Shown: positions 26,591 to 36,662 of the stretch, piece after piece
Layout: each line of letters starts with the position of its first letter
Numbering within the stretch: position 1 is the stretch's first letter
NCBI RefSeq assembly: GCF_001282625.1
Contig: NZ_CTEJ01000002.1
Span: forward strand, 188,501 to 252,500
Direction of reading: 5' to 3'
Origin: Lascolabacillus massiliensis
Lineage (GTDB): Bacteria > Bacteroidota > Bacteroidia > Bacteroidales > Dysgonomonadaceae
Length of the DNA: 64,000 nt
The notes under the pieces: model-generated
Seen by the model: the letters and a program-made list of their open reading frames with translations, nothing else
What the model was told of the DNA's origin: nothing
Databases searched by the model: none
Made by a program: the position numbers and the translations under genes

Positions 26591-27603
26591 TATAACTTTT
26601 CTGTATAAATCACTTCCATAACGGTTTGTCCAACCGCTTTCAATGTATTTTTATCTATATTACGCATATCATCATTCAGAGTATGCCAATGAGGTACAAA
26701 ACCAGTTCTTGTATCCCTCTTAAGATTTATAATATTTGCACTTGGAGCTCTGTGATGCTGATTCACAGGCAGGTGATCGTCAGTTATATACCCTCCTCTC
26801 TGTGAAAGAAAATAGTTTGTATAACCAAGTTTTGCTGCTGTGCTCCATATTTTATCAACAATATTTGAAGCATACTGAAGTGAATAACCCTCTCTTAAAA
26901 AAGTAGCATTTACACTTCCAACCATATCCAGCAGAATTCCATAATTTGCTTTATAGTTATCAATATGAGGCTGTTCAGACCAATATTTCGACCCTATACA
27001 CCACCAATCACCCTGCACCCATTCTGAACTATTCGAAGGTTGTCCCCAATCCTCCAAATCAAAGAATATAATATCAATACCAATTCCACTATTTAAAGTA
27101 TTCTGCTGAAGCTGTCTTGCAATTTCGAGAATCACACCTACCCCACTTGCACCATCATCAGCACCTAAAATAGGCTGATTAATTTTATCCGGATCACTTT
27201 CTTCATCTGCAAAAGGTCGTGAATCCCAATGAGCAAATAAAAGTATTCTTTTCTCCACTTCAGGATAATAACTTCCGATAATATTGCGTAAAGTGAAATT
27301 TTGTCCATTGTAGTGAGTAACATCAGCGTTCTGCTCAATCACTTCTGCCCCAAACTCTTGTAATTTAGTTACAAGATAATCTCCACACAGTTCATGGGCT
27401 TTAGTTCCCGGTACACGAGATCCGAATGCCACCTGCTTTTCGATAAAAACATATGCTGAGTCTGCATTGAATTGTGGAGAAACCTGAGTGTATGGTTCTG
27501 ACATCACTATTTTTTTTCGAGACTGACATGAATTACATGAAATTGTAAACATTAATCCCAAAAATAATAACAGCACAAGAGAAAATATCCTTAGATGTCT
27601 CAT
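26590..27603 (-). CDS. Glutaminyl-peptide cyclotransferase, M28-family lipoprotein
   Basis: 337 residues from the ATG at 27603; an upstream in-frame extension would overlap the antiporter gene. A lipoprotein signal ends at FTISC, cysteine 23. The zinc-enzyme fold is that of M28 peptidases. Metal ligands appear in LGADDGASGVG, FFDLEDWG and VPHWHTLNDDM, and LLFAHWDSRPF is also diagnostic. The overall pattern fits bacterial glutaminyl cyclases, which turn N-terminal glutamine of exported proteins into pyroglutamate; many Bacteroidales secreted proteins begin with Gln after signal cleavage. An aminopeptidase is the alternative. Confidence 0.88.
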   Translation of the reverse strand: MRHLRIFSLVLLLFLGLMFTISCNSCQSRKKIVMSEPYTQVSPQFNADSAYVFIEKQVAFGSRVPGTKAHELCGDYLVTKLQEFGAEVIEQNADVTHYNGQNFTLRNIIGSYYPEVEKRILLFAHWDSRPFADEESDPDKINQPILGADDGASGVGVILEIARQLQQNTLNSGIGIDIIFFDLEDWGQPSNSSEWVQGDWWCIGSKYWSEQPHIDNYKANYGILLDMVGSVNATFLREGYSLQYASNIVDKIWSTAAKLGYTNYFLSQRGGYITDDHLPVNQHHRAPSANIINLKRDTRTGFVPHWHTLNDDMRNIDKNTLKAVGQTVMEVIYTEKL

Positions 27604-27607
27604 TTTA

Positions 27608-29125
27608 TTAAATATTTCTTTGATAGGAATAGTCTGATATTCCAATATTATTATAAGTCTCCTTCAGAGCATCCTCGTCATCAGAAATAACAAGGAGTTT
27701 GTCTCCGGCAAGTAACTCTGTCTGCCCTGTTGGAACAAAATACTGTTCCCCTCTTTTAACCATTACCACTAGCGTTTTATCTGGTAATGGAAGTTCAATA
27801 AGATTCTTGCCATAATTAAGAGTCTCTTCAGAGATATGTATCTCAGTCATTGCAGATTTAATTTCTTCTGCAAACTCTACATCAAAATCCTCAAATTGCT
27901 TATATTTAGGAGGTTTTTCCGACAATCCCAACCATCTTGCTACTGCCGGCAATGAAGTTCCTTGAATAAGCAATGACACAATGGTTATCACAAAAACCAT
28001 ATTAAATATCCATCTTGCGTGAGGTATATCACCAGCTGCCAGAGGAAGAATAGCAAAAATTATTGGTACAGCCCCCCTTAAACCTACCCATGAGACATAA
28101 AATTTGTCTTTAACACCAATCTTTCTGAATGGTAATAGAGTCAGAAAAACTACAATCGGACGACCAAATAAAATCAGGAAAGCTGAAACAATCAGAGCAG
28201 GAACAGCCACGTTAATCAATTCACTCGGATTCACCAGTAATCCTAAAGTTAAGAACAATAGAATCTGACTCATCCAGGCAAATCCATCCATGAATTTCAT
28301 TGAAGTACGTTTATGAGTGAACTTCGAATTACCAATAACTAGTCCGGCAATATATACTGCAAGGTAACCGTTACCTTGCAGATAATATGTAGCAGCATAT
28401 ATAAATATTCCCAGTGTTAAGAGTAGTATCGGATAAAGAGCCACATTCTCCATTCGGATACGATTAATAATTCTAACTGCCCCCTTGCCAAAAAGATACC
28501 CAAGAACAAACCCAACAGCCAGTTGTACGATTACCATGAGTATAACCACTAAATAATTTGGATTATCTCCAGACTGTATAATCTGCATAAACATGAGTGT
28601 AAGCATAAAAGCCATTGGGTCGTTACTACCACTCTCCAGCTCAAGCAACGGTCTAAGGTTATTCTTCAGAACCAAACCTTTAGATCTTAATATGCCAAAT
28701 ACAGAAGCAGAATCAGTGGATGAAAATATAGATGCAAGGAGAAAAGCAGTCACCAGGCTAACACCCAGTGCAGGAAACATTAAACCAGATAACATGTATA
28801 TAAATACACCTGTAAGCAATGCTGTTAATAGAACGCCAATAGTTGCAAGTACAACTCCTGGCCCTATAATTGGTCTAATTTCCTGAAATTTGGTATCAAG
28901 TCCACCCGAAAAAAGAATAATACAAAGACAAATCGAACTGATAGTTTGTGCTACCTGAACATTTTCGAACTGCAGGCCGAAACCGTCTGAACCAAAGACC
29001 ATACCAACTATAAGGAATAGTAAAAGGACAGGCACTCCGTATTTAGATCCCGCTTTTCCAACCAGCATACTTATAAAAAAAAGCACGGACCCTACAAGCA
29101 ACATTAATTCAGTACTTATCTGCAT
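27608..29125 (-). CDS. Potassium/proton antiporter, CPA1 (NhaP2-like) family
   Basis: 505 residues. About twelve to thirteen hydrophobic helices fill residues 1-395. The helix-breaking core motif region SSTDSASVFGILRSKG and LLELESGSNDPMAFML is typical of CPA1 exchangers, with the ND pair for ion binding. A cytoplasmic tail of about 100 residues contains a TrkA-C (RCK-C) fold (LPLPDKTLVVMVKRGEQYFVP), as in NhaP2 K+/H+ antiporters. It probably exports K+ or Na+ in exchange for protons and supports pH or osmotic balance. Five bases separate its stop from the glutaminyl cyclase start. Confidence 0.92.
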   Translation of the reverse strand: MQISTELMLLVGSVLFFISMLVGKAGSKYGVPVLLLFLIVGMVFGSDGFGLQFENVQVAQTISSICLCIILFSGGLDTKFQEIRPIIGPGVVLATIGVLLTALLTGVFIYMLSGLMFPALGVSLVTAFLLASIFSSTDSASVFGILRSKGLVLKNNLRPLLELESGSNDPMAFMLTLMFMQIIQSGDNPNYLVVILMVIVQLAVGFVLGYLFGKGAVRIINRIRMENVALYPILLLTLGIFIYAATYYLQGNGYLAVYIAGLVIGNSKFTHKRTSMKFMDGFAWMSQILLFLTLGLLVNPSELINVAVPALIVSAFLILFGRPIVVFLTLLPFRKIGVKDKFYVSWVGLRGAVPIIFAILPLAAGDIPHARWIFNMVFVITIVSLLIQGTSLPAVARWLGLSEKPPKYKQFEDFDVEFAEEIKSAMTEIHISEETLNYGKNLIELPLPDKTLVVMVKRGEQYFVPTGQTELLAGDKLLVISDDEDALKETYNNIGISDYSYQRNI

Positions 29126-29172
29126 TTTTCACTATTATTTGTGACAGTTATTATATGAGTAAAATTAAAATA

Positions 29173-30099
29173 TCAATCAAAAGACTGACCTTTATTTTGT
29201 TTAAACAATATCCTATCATCTCCAACTATCAGTTCTGCTTTTTCTCCCATCAATAACGGCAAATTATGTTTAACATGCCCTACCGGAAAATTAAAACATA
29301 CAGGAAACTCATAGTCTTCAACAACATTTCTTATAGATTCATAAAGTGAAGCATACATTAAATCATCCTCCTCATAATCCGTGAACTTACCAACAATTAA
29401 TCCACTAATCTTTGAAAACATACCAGAGATTTTCAATTGGTAAATCATTCTGTCCACTCTGTAAGGAACTTCACCAATATCTTCAATAAAAAGAATACCT
29501 CTATGAGGTATCCTTATATATTTCGAGCCCAGCAAACCACAAAATACAGATAGATTACCGCCAAAAAGTTTACCCATAGCCCTACCTTTTCTGTTTATGA
29601 TATCGTATCCCTCAGTAGGGATTTCATATGCGACCGGTTGACCAAAAAGTATACTTTTAGTATATCTGACAGATAAATCCTCTTCGCCTTCTTCTGAAAA
29701 ATGTTTAGCCATAGGGCCATGTATTGAAATGATACCATTTTTTTGAAGAGCAGAATGCAGTGCTGTTATATCACTATAACCAATTACCCACTTAGGATGT
29801 TTTCTAATTGAAGAAAAATCCAATTTATCTAAAAGGTGAATAACTCCATATCCTCCTCTGGAACAAAGAATCAGTTTGATTAAAGGATTATCTAAAGCAC
29901 TTTGAAGATCATAAAGACGTTCTTCGACCGAACCACTAAACCTGCCATTTTCACTAAGAGCATATCTGCCAATCTCGGTTTTTACACCCCAGCTATCCAT
30001 TATTGATGCAGCATCCTTCGCGAAGGATTCATCAATTTTCCCTGATGGAGAAATGATAACAACCTTGTCATTTAGCTTTAGTGGAGCTGGTCGAAGCAT
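29173..30099 (-). CDS. LD-carboxypeptidase (S66 family)
   Basis: 308 residues. S66 enzymes remove the terminal D-alanine from murein tetrapeptides during cell-wall recycling in the cytoplasm. The nucleophile is S109 in VIGYSDITALHSAL. The remaining triad lies in LFIEDIGEVPYRVDRM (glutamate) and FPVGHVKHNLPLLMG (histidine). LILCSRGGYGV is also a family signature. No signal peptide is present, in line with a cytoplasmic location. It begins 18 nt after the gyrB stop and reads on toward the antiporter gene, so it is likely part of the gyrB transcript. Confidence 0.92.
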   Translation of the reverse strand: MLRPAPLKLNDKVVIISPSGKIDESFAKDAASIMDSWGVKTEIGRYALSENGRFSGSVEERLYDLQSALDNPLIKLILCSRGGYGVIHLLDKLDFSSIRKHPKWVIGYSDITALHSALQKNGIISIHGPMAKHFSEEGEEDLSVRYTKSILFGQPVAYEIPTEGYDIINRKGRAMGKLFGGNLSVFCGLLGSKYIRIPHRGILFIEDIGEVPYRVDRMIYQLKISGMFSKISGLIVGKFTDYEEDDLMYASLYESIRNVVEDYEFPVCFNFPVGHVKHNLPLLMGEKAELIVGDDRILFKQNKGQSFD

Positions 30100-30117
30100 A
30101 ATTTCAATAGTTAATGA

Positions 30118-32085
<1,968 letters not shown>

Positions 32086-32148
32086 TTAATTAAATCTTTC
32101 TTAAAATTAGGCTATTACAATCAAGTAATAATTGCAATTTAAACAGAG

Positions 32149-32179
32149 CAAATATACGAAAAAATCGCCTCTTCACCAA
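32149..32179 (-). promoter_or_regulatory. gyrB promoter
   Basis: Minus strand: GTTG (TTG at 32179-32177), 20-bp spacer, TATATTTG (32156-32149). The expected start near 32142 gives a leader of about 65 nt. Confidence 0.55.
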
Positions 32180-32221
32180 CCCTTTTTTGCTTTTTTACGG
32201 CCGATTTACATAGTCAGTTTA

Positions 32222-32252
32222 CAAAAAAAGAGCGAGCAAATAGCCCACTCTT
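32222..32252 (-). terminator. Intrinsic terminator after the Dabb gene
   Basis: On the minus strand AAGAGTGGGC and GCTCGCTCTT (plus 32243-32252 and 32229-32238) form a 10-bp stem with G-U pairs and a 4-nt loop, then TTTTTTT. Confidence 0.8.
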
Positions 32253-32275
32253 ACATGTACTTTAAACAATCAATG

Positions 32276-32581
32276 TCAGAACTCGTAATCAATTGCAGCT
32301 CTTGATGTTCTAACCTTTGCAATGAATTCACCCACCTTTATATGCTCCGGGTGAACAGCATAAATTCTTACATCCTCCAGGGTATCAAATTCACTCTCCA
32401 GAATTACATCATGATTATCTGCAGACGCTTCTGAAAGATTTATCTTCACTTCGATCTTTCTTATTACAGGGATAGTGTTTTTCAACTCCTCAAGTCTCTC
32501 TTTTATTATAAGAGCATTCTCTGCTTTCGACCTACCTTCGGCCTCATCAGCAAGTTTAAATAAAACTATATGTCTAACCAT
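32276..32581 (-). CDS. Dabb (stress-responsive A/B barrel) family protein
   Basis: 101 residues with the dimeric alpha/beta barrel pattern: MVRHIVLFKL at the start, a helix of acidic and basic residues, IRKIEVKINLS, VILESEFDTLEDVRIYAVHPEHIKVGEFI and a final short segment. The family includes stress-linked and catalytic members, and the exact role here cannot be inferred. It lies alone between gyrB and rpsT on the minus strand and has its own terminator. An independent promoter was not found, so readthrough from rpsT is possible despite the rpsT terminator. Confidence 0.88.
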   Translation of the reverse strand: MVRHIVLFKLADEAEGRSKAENALIIKERLEELKNTIPVIRKIEVKINLSEASADNHDVILESEFDTLEDVRIYAVHPEHIKVGEFIAKVRTSRAAIDYEF

Positions 32582-32629
32582 TTCTTATATATTTTTTTAA
32601 ATGATTAATTATAATACATCTTATTCATA

Positions 32630-32663
32630 AAAAACAAAAAAGCCGAACAAAATGATCGGCTTT
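32630..32663 (-). terminator. Intrinsic terminator after rpsT
   Basis: AAAGCCGA (32639-32646) and TCGGCTTT (32656-32663) form an 8-bp stem with a 9-nt loop. On the minus strand it is followed by TTTTGTTTTTT. Confidence 0.88.
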
Positions 32664-32694
32664 CTGTATATGTAGTTTGACATTTAAGTCTTAA

Positions 32695-32949
32695 TTAACT
32701 CAACTGATTCATATGAGCAGCTAATTTAGACTTCAGATTGTTTGCTTTATTCTGATGTATAACATTTTTCTTAGCCAGCTTGTCTAACATTGAACAAACC
32801 TCAGGATACATCTTTTGTGCTTCCTCTTTAGAATCAGTAGAACGGAATTTACGAACTTTATTTCTAGTTGTGCGTGAAACATATCTGTTTCTTAGTCGCA
32901 AAGCTTTTGCTTGTCTGATTCTTTTTTCTGATGATTTATGATTTGCCAT
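32695..32949 (-). CDS. rpsT: Small ribosomal subunit protein bS20
   Basis: 84 residues, lysine- and arginine-rich, all-helical. It opens with [21 protein letters not shown] and ends with the [23 protein letters not shown] region, both diagnostic of bS20, which binds 16S rRNA early in 30S assembly. The ATG at 32949 lies 28 nt after the 3' end of the tRNA-Glu gene, with no promoter between, so both are probably made on one transcript from the promoter at 33102-33132. A strong terminator follows. Confidence 0.96.
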   Translation of the reverse strand: MANHKSSEKRIRQAKALRLRNRYVSRTTRNKVRKFRSTDSKEEAQKMYPEVCSMLDKLAKKNVIHQNKANNLKSKLAAHMNQLS

Positions 32950-32977
32950 TTCGTTGACTTTATTTCTTTTTTATTAG

Positions 32978-33049
32978 TAGCCCATAGGAGAATCGAACTC
33001 CTCTTTCAAGAATGAAAATCTTGCGTCCTAACCGATAGACGAATGGGCC
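32978..33049 (-). tRNA. tRNA-Glu (anticodon UUC)
   Basis: 72 nt on the minus strand. The acceptor stem GGCCCAT pairs with ATGGGCT (G1-U72 wobble), the anticodon arm is CAAGA-TTTTCAT-TCTTG with anticodon TTC, and the T arm contains GTTCGATTC. CCA is not encoded; the genomic bases after the discriminator A are CTA. It shares a promoter with rpsT directly downstream. Confidence 0.96.
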
Positions 33050-33101
33050 ATTGTAGGCGTTAACCTTTTTAATCTGATAGCCGAGGCTCAAATTGCGGGT
33101 G

Positions 33102-33132
33102 CAAATATAGAGCGTTTTTTTTAAACTGCAAA
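33102..33132 (-). promoter_or_regulatory. Proximal promoter of tRNA-Glu/rpsT
   Basis: Minus strand: TTTG (33132-33129), 19-bp spacer, TATATTTG (33109-33102). The tRNA begins about 50 nt downstream. Confidence 0.65.
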
Positions 33133-33220
33133 ACTTTCCTGCAATTTTTCTTTATTTTTTTCGAATCAAATTAAAAAAACAACTTTTGAAGTGCCTATGC
33201 ATTATATTAATGTGTAAACG

Positions 33221-33252
33221 CAAATATAGTGCAGATAAATAGTTTTCACAAA
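33221..33252 (-). promoter_or_regulatory. Second, distal promoter upstream of tRNA-Glu/rpsT
   Basis: Minus strand: TTTG (33252-33249), 20-bp spacer, TATATTTG (33228-33221). It repeats the proximal -7 exactly. It may be a tandem promoter for tRNA-Glu/rpsT or may start a short RNA. Confidence 0.5.
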
Positions 33253-33305
33253 CCTCTTTGAATATTATTTTATTTCCCTTACAATACTTAGTCATAAAAG
33301 AAGAA

Positions 33306-33324
33306 TATAAGAAGAATGTAAGAA
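33306..33324 (+). repeat. Purine-rich intergenic repeat, copy 2
   Basis: TATAAGAAGAATGTAAGAA. It matches 14061-14079 at 18 of 19 positions. Confidence 0.4.
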
Positions 33325-33396
33325 GAAGATAATAGCAATGTAATATTATATATTAATTCGGGATATCAATTACAGAACTTTTTCCGTTTAATAAAA

Positions 33397-33427
33397 TTGG
33401 TACTTTTAAATATTTTATCTATTTTTG
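33397..33427 (+). promoter_or_regulatory. rpmH promoter
   Basis: TTG (33397-33399), 20-bp spacer, TATTTTTG (33420-33427). The expected start near 33434 gives a leader of about 60 nt before the ATG at 33494. Confidence 0.65.
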
Positions 33428-33493
33428 CACCCCGTAATGGATTTGAATTAAACGGATCAATAGAATTTGAAAAGTAAATAATAATATAGTCAA

Positions 33494-33640
33494 ATGAAAA
33501 GAACATTCCAGCCGTCAAACAGAAAGAGAAAAAATAAACATGGTTTCCGCACCAGAATGGCTACAAAGAACGGTAGAAAAGTACTTGCCTCACGTCGTGC
33601 AAAAGGTAGAGCAAGATTAACTGTATCCGACGAATATTAA
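33494..33640 (+). CDS. rpmH: Large ribosomal subunit protein bL34
   Basis: 48 residues, strongly basic: [18 protein letters not shown] opens the protein and [13 protein letters not shown] closes it, both diagnostic of bL34. The ATG at 33494 and the stop at 33638-33640 are unambiguous. In many bacteria rpmH is followed by rnpA near the origin; here the next plus-strand gene is a PASTA protein about 190 nt downstream, and neither rnpA nor dnaA is in the window. It has its own promoter. Confidence 0.97.
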   Translation: MKRTFQPSNRKRKNKHGFRTRMATKNGRKVLASRRAKGRARLTVSDEY

Positions 33641-33786
33641 TTATTCCGTAACTGTATGTAACAGTCGGAGTCGGAGAAAGAACTATACCCGCAATATATC
33701 TTAACAGATTTGCGGAAGAAACAGGAATTCGGTATATCCGCATTTCTGTTTTTTTGTATGTTCTTCCTCTGCTATCATTTTTTTAG

Positions 33787-33794
33787 TACTTTTG
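33787..33794 (+). promoter_or_regulatory. -7 element for the PASTA-rluD-ddl run
   Basis: TACTTTTG fits TAnnTTTG. The expected start near 33801 is 32 nt before the ATG at 33833, which argues against longer upstream starts for that gene. Confidence 0.5.
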
Positions 33795-33832
33795 TAAAGC
33801 AAATCGTTTACGCAAATACTAACGCTGTAGTT

Positions 33833-34498
33833 ATGAGCAAAAAAAATGCTGACAGACCAATTTTCGGTAATAATATTTTAAAAAATATATTAGTTATGAT
33901 CATAACCGGAATAATTCTAGTTGTGATCGCATTATTATTACTTAATTTCTACACCAGACATGGACATAATGTTGTAGTGCCCCGATTAGAGGGTTTACAG
34001 ATAGAAGAGGCAAACATTATTCTAAAAGCAAAAGGCCTTCATGCCGAGATTGTAGATTCCGTTTACAACCGTGATGCGGTTCCCGGAGCCATATTGGATC
34101 AAACTCCAAAAGCAGACAATAAGGTAAAAGAGGGTCGTTCTATATATGTTACAGTATACTCAAAGAATCCTCAGCAAATAGCGGTACCGGGGCTGGTGGA
34201 CTACTCTACCCGTCAGGCTGTTGCTCTACTCAACTCTTTAGGTTTCACTCAGATTTCAATACAAGAAGTGCCATCGGAATATTCAGGACTGGTTATGGCA
34301 GTTGAATATCGAGGCCGGGCACTATTACCTGATGAGAAAATCCCAGCAGGATCGCCTTTAAATCTGGTTGTAAGCAGTAGCACTCTTGCTGACTCATTAG
34401 GTGTAAACGATGAGATAATTATTGCTCCAGGAATATCAGATATTGACACAGGAAATCAATCCTCAGGTGAAGGTATATTCGACGATTCATTTTTCTAA
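33833..34498 (+). CDS. PASTA-domain membrane protein
   Basis: 221 residues from the ATG at 33833 (MSKKNADRPIFG). The frame stays open upstream to 33710, but that part lies before the predicted transcription start. One membrane helix covers about residues 17-40 (ILVMIITGIILVVIALLLL). Two extracytoplasmic PASTA domains follow, roughly 48-112 (VVVPRLEGLQIEEANIIL) and 114-180 (IAVPGLVDYSTRQAVALL), then an acidic, Ser/Asp-rich tail. PASTA modules bind muropeptides or beta-lactams in kinases and penicillin-binding proteins; there is no kinase domain here. Its position before rluD and ddl suggests a cell-wall role. Confidence 0.85.
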   Translation: MSKKNADRPIFGNNILKNILVMIITGIILVVIALLLLNFYTRHGHNVVVPRLEGLQIEEANIILKAKGLHAEIVDSVYNRDAVPGAILDQTPKADNKVKEGRSIYVTVYSKNPQQIAVPGLVDYSTRQAVALLNSLGFTQISIQEVPSEYSGLVMAVEYRGRALLPDEKIPAGSPLNLVVSSSTLADSLGVNDEIIIAPGISDIDTGNQSSGEGIFDDSFF

Positions 34499-34509
34499 TA
34501 CGGTACTTT

Positions 34510-35595
34510 GTGACAGAAAACGATTATAACAGCATCGATTTTTTGGCGGAGGATGAAGATGAAATTATTGAAGACTCCGTCGAACAAAATCAAAAATATG
34601 AACATTATAGATTCGTTGCCGACAAAGGGCAAGGACTGCTCAGAGTAGATAAATTTTTATCTGTTCGCATAGAAGGTGCATCTAGAAATCGCATACAACA
34701 GGCTGCCGAAGCCAATTCAATTCTAGTTAACGGCATTCCTGTAAAATCTAACTATAAAGTAAAACCACTGGATGTAATTACTCTTGTTCTTGACTTTCCC
34801 AAACGTGAACTGGAGATCATACCTGAAAATATCCCTCTTAATATAGTATATGAAGATGACTATCTGATAGTGGTTAATAAACCACCAGGATTGGTTGTAC
34901 ATCCAGGTCACGGAAATTACACAGGCACACTAGTTAATGCACTGGCATATCATCTTGGATATAAAAACATCAAAGATGTTGATGATCCCAGGCTGGGATT
35001 AGTACACAGAATTGACAAAGATACATCGGGCTTACTGCTAATAGCCAAAACTCCAGATGCAAAAACTGACTTATCGAGACAATTCTTCCGGAAAGAGACA
35101 AAGCGACTCTATACTGCACTTGTCTGGGGAAATATAGCCGAAGACAGTGGTACAATAGAGGGAAATATTGGTCGCGACCCCAAAGACCGTATGCTCATGA
35201 AAGTATTTCCTGATGGAGATCAAGGCAAAACAGCCATAACACATTATCGTGTACTTGAGCGATTTGGCTATGTAACTTTAGTAGAGTGTAAACTAGACAC
35301 TGGTCGCACCCACCAGATACGTGTTCACATGAAACACCTGGGACACACACTGTTTAATGACGAAAGATATGGTGGAAACGAAATACTTCGTGGCACACGC
35401 TTTGCAAAATACAAACAATTTATATATAATTGCTTCGAAATTTGTCCAAGACAATGTTTGCATGCACAAACTCTTGGATTTATACACCCCTCTACACGTG
35501 AGGAATTAAATTTTAAGAGTGAACTGCCCGACGATATGCAAGCAGTGATTGAAAAGTGGAGGATTTATACATCTTCAAGAGATTTCGAAGGTTAA
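34510..35595 (+). CDS. rluD: RluA/RluD-family rRNA pseudouridine synthase
   Basis: 361 residues, starting with GTG at 34510; no ATG is available before conserved sequence. It makes pseudouridine in 23S rRNA, in RluD at helix 69. An acidic N-terminal leader of about 35 residues precedes an S4 RNA-binding domain (42-100). The catalytic aspartate is D169 in LVHRIDKDTSGLLL. GRTHQIRVHMKHLGHTLFND is the conserved C-terminal motif. The exact target site cannot be decided from sequence, and RluA-type members are similar. It starts 12 nt after the PASTA gene and is followed by ddl. Confidence 0.9.
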   Translation: MTENDYNSIDFLAEDEDEIIEDSVEQNQKYEHYRFVADKGQGLLRVDKFLSVRIEGASRNRIQQAAEANSILVNGIPVKSNYKVKPLDVITLVLDFPKRELEIIPENIPLNIVYEDDYLIVVNKPPGLVVHPGHGNYTGTLVNALAYHLGYKNIKDVDDPRLGLVHRIDKDTSGLLLIAKTPDAKTDLSRQFFRKETKRLYTALVWGNIAEDSGTIEGNIGRDPKDRMLMKVFPDGDQGKTAITHYRVLERFGYVTLVECKLDTGRTHQIRVHMKHLGHTLFNDERYGGNEILRGTRFAKYKQFIYNCFEICPRQCLHAQTLGFIHPSTREELNFKSELPDDMQAVIEKWRIYTSSRDFEG

Positions 35596-35654
35596 AACAG
35601 AGACTTGAAAAAAAATTAGACAAGTATCCCTATTGGCTCAATTTATAAAAGTAT

Positions 35655-36650
35655 ATGAAGAAAAATATTGCTGTTGTCTGGGGTGGATATTCAAGTGAAA
35701 AGGTTGTCTCAGAGAAGAGTGCTGAAGGAATCAGCTCTTTCATTGATAAGGACAGATATAATATCTACAAGGTAAGAATCGACCGTGAAAGCTGGATGGT
35801 GGAGTATAATAATGATTTTATCCCAGTTGACAAGAACGATTTTAGTTTTGTTGCAAACGAAGAAAAGATAGTTTTCGATTTCGTATACAACACAATTCAC
35901 GGCACCCCCGGAGAAGATGGACTGCTGCAAGGCTATTTCGACATGCTTGGTATACCCTACTCCAACTGTGGTGTACTTGCATCTGCAATTACTTTCAACA
36001 AATATACATCAAACAACTTCCTCAAGAATTTTGGCATCAAGGTGGCCGACTCTATATTATTACGAAAAGGCGACAATATTGATATTGAGGCGATTGAAGC
36101 TCAATTGGGACTACCTGTTTTCGTTAAACCTAACGTGGGTGGATCAAGCTTTGCAACCAATAAAGTAAAGGTTGCAGCTAAAATGATGGAGGCGATCAAT
36201 GAATCATTCATAGAGGCTCCTGAAGTGATAATTGAGAGTTTTGTGAAAGGCGTAGAAGTTACCTGTGGATGCTTCGAAACAGAAAAAGGGTTAACCGTAT
36301 TACCATTAACAGAAGTGGTCACCCAAAATGAGTTTTTTGACTATAGCGCAAAATATCTGGGAGAGGTGGAAGAGATTACACCCGCCCGCATATCAGAAGA
36401 ACTAACTCATAAGATACAGTCACTGACAAAGCAGATTTATAAGTTAATCGGAGCTAAAGGAATTATAAGAGCTGACTATATAATCAGAGAAGAATCACCG
36501 GTTTTACTGGAGGTAAATACCACCCCGGGAATGACAACTACAAGTTTTATTCCCCAACAGGTTAAAGCTGCAGGCTTAGAGATGAAGAATGTAATGACAG
36601 AAATTATTGAAACAGAAATCAATAAACTAAACAGCACTCCATCACACTAA
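35655..36650 (+). CDS. ddl: D-alanine--D-alanine ligase
   Basis: 331 residues. The ATP-grasp ligase joins two D-alanines for the peptidoglycan stem peptide. The N-terminal domain has VVWGGYSSEKVVSEKSA. NTIHGTPGEDGLLQGYFDMLGIPYSNCGV is the conserved substrate-side region, and LPVFVKPNVGGSSF and IIRADYI belong to the ATP-grasp core. The closing motif is LLEVNTTPGMT, with N as metal ligand. TSFIPQQVKAAG completes the family pattern. It sits between rluD and an acyltransferase gene on the same strand. Confidence 0.95.
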   Translation: MKKNIAVVWGGYSSEKVVSEKSAEGISSFIDKDRYNIYKVRIDRESWMVEYNNDFIPVDKNDFSFVANEEKIVFDFVYNTIHGTPGEDGLLQGYFDMLGIPYSNCGVLASAITFNKYTSNNFLKNFGIKVADSILLRKGDNIDIEAIEAQLGLPVFVKPNVGGSSFATNKVKVAAKMMEAINESFIEAPEVIIESFVKGVEVTCGCFETEKGLTVLPLTEVVTQNEFFDYSAKYLGEVEEITPARISEELTHKIQSLTKQIYKLIGAKGIIRADYIIREESPVLLEVNTTPGMTTTSFIPQQVKAAGLEMKNVMTEIIETEINKLNSTPSH

Positions 36651-36662
36651 AAAATCAGCATT

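Larger units (their letters stand above)
33050..33493. other. Divergent intergenic region between tRNA-Glu and rpmH
   Basis: 444 AT-rich bases without a credible gene. They hold two minus-strand promoters (33102-33132 and 33221-33252), the second copy of the purine-rich repeat (33306-33324) and the rpmH promoter (33397-33427). Confidence 0.6.

Noticed and set aside
33710-33832. N-terminal extension of the PASTA protein
   Set aside because: It lies mostly before the -7 element and expected transcription start, and the ATG at 33833 gives a normal membrane-anchored PASTA protein.
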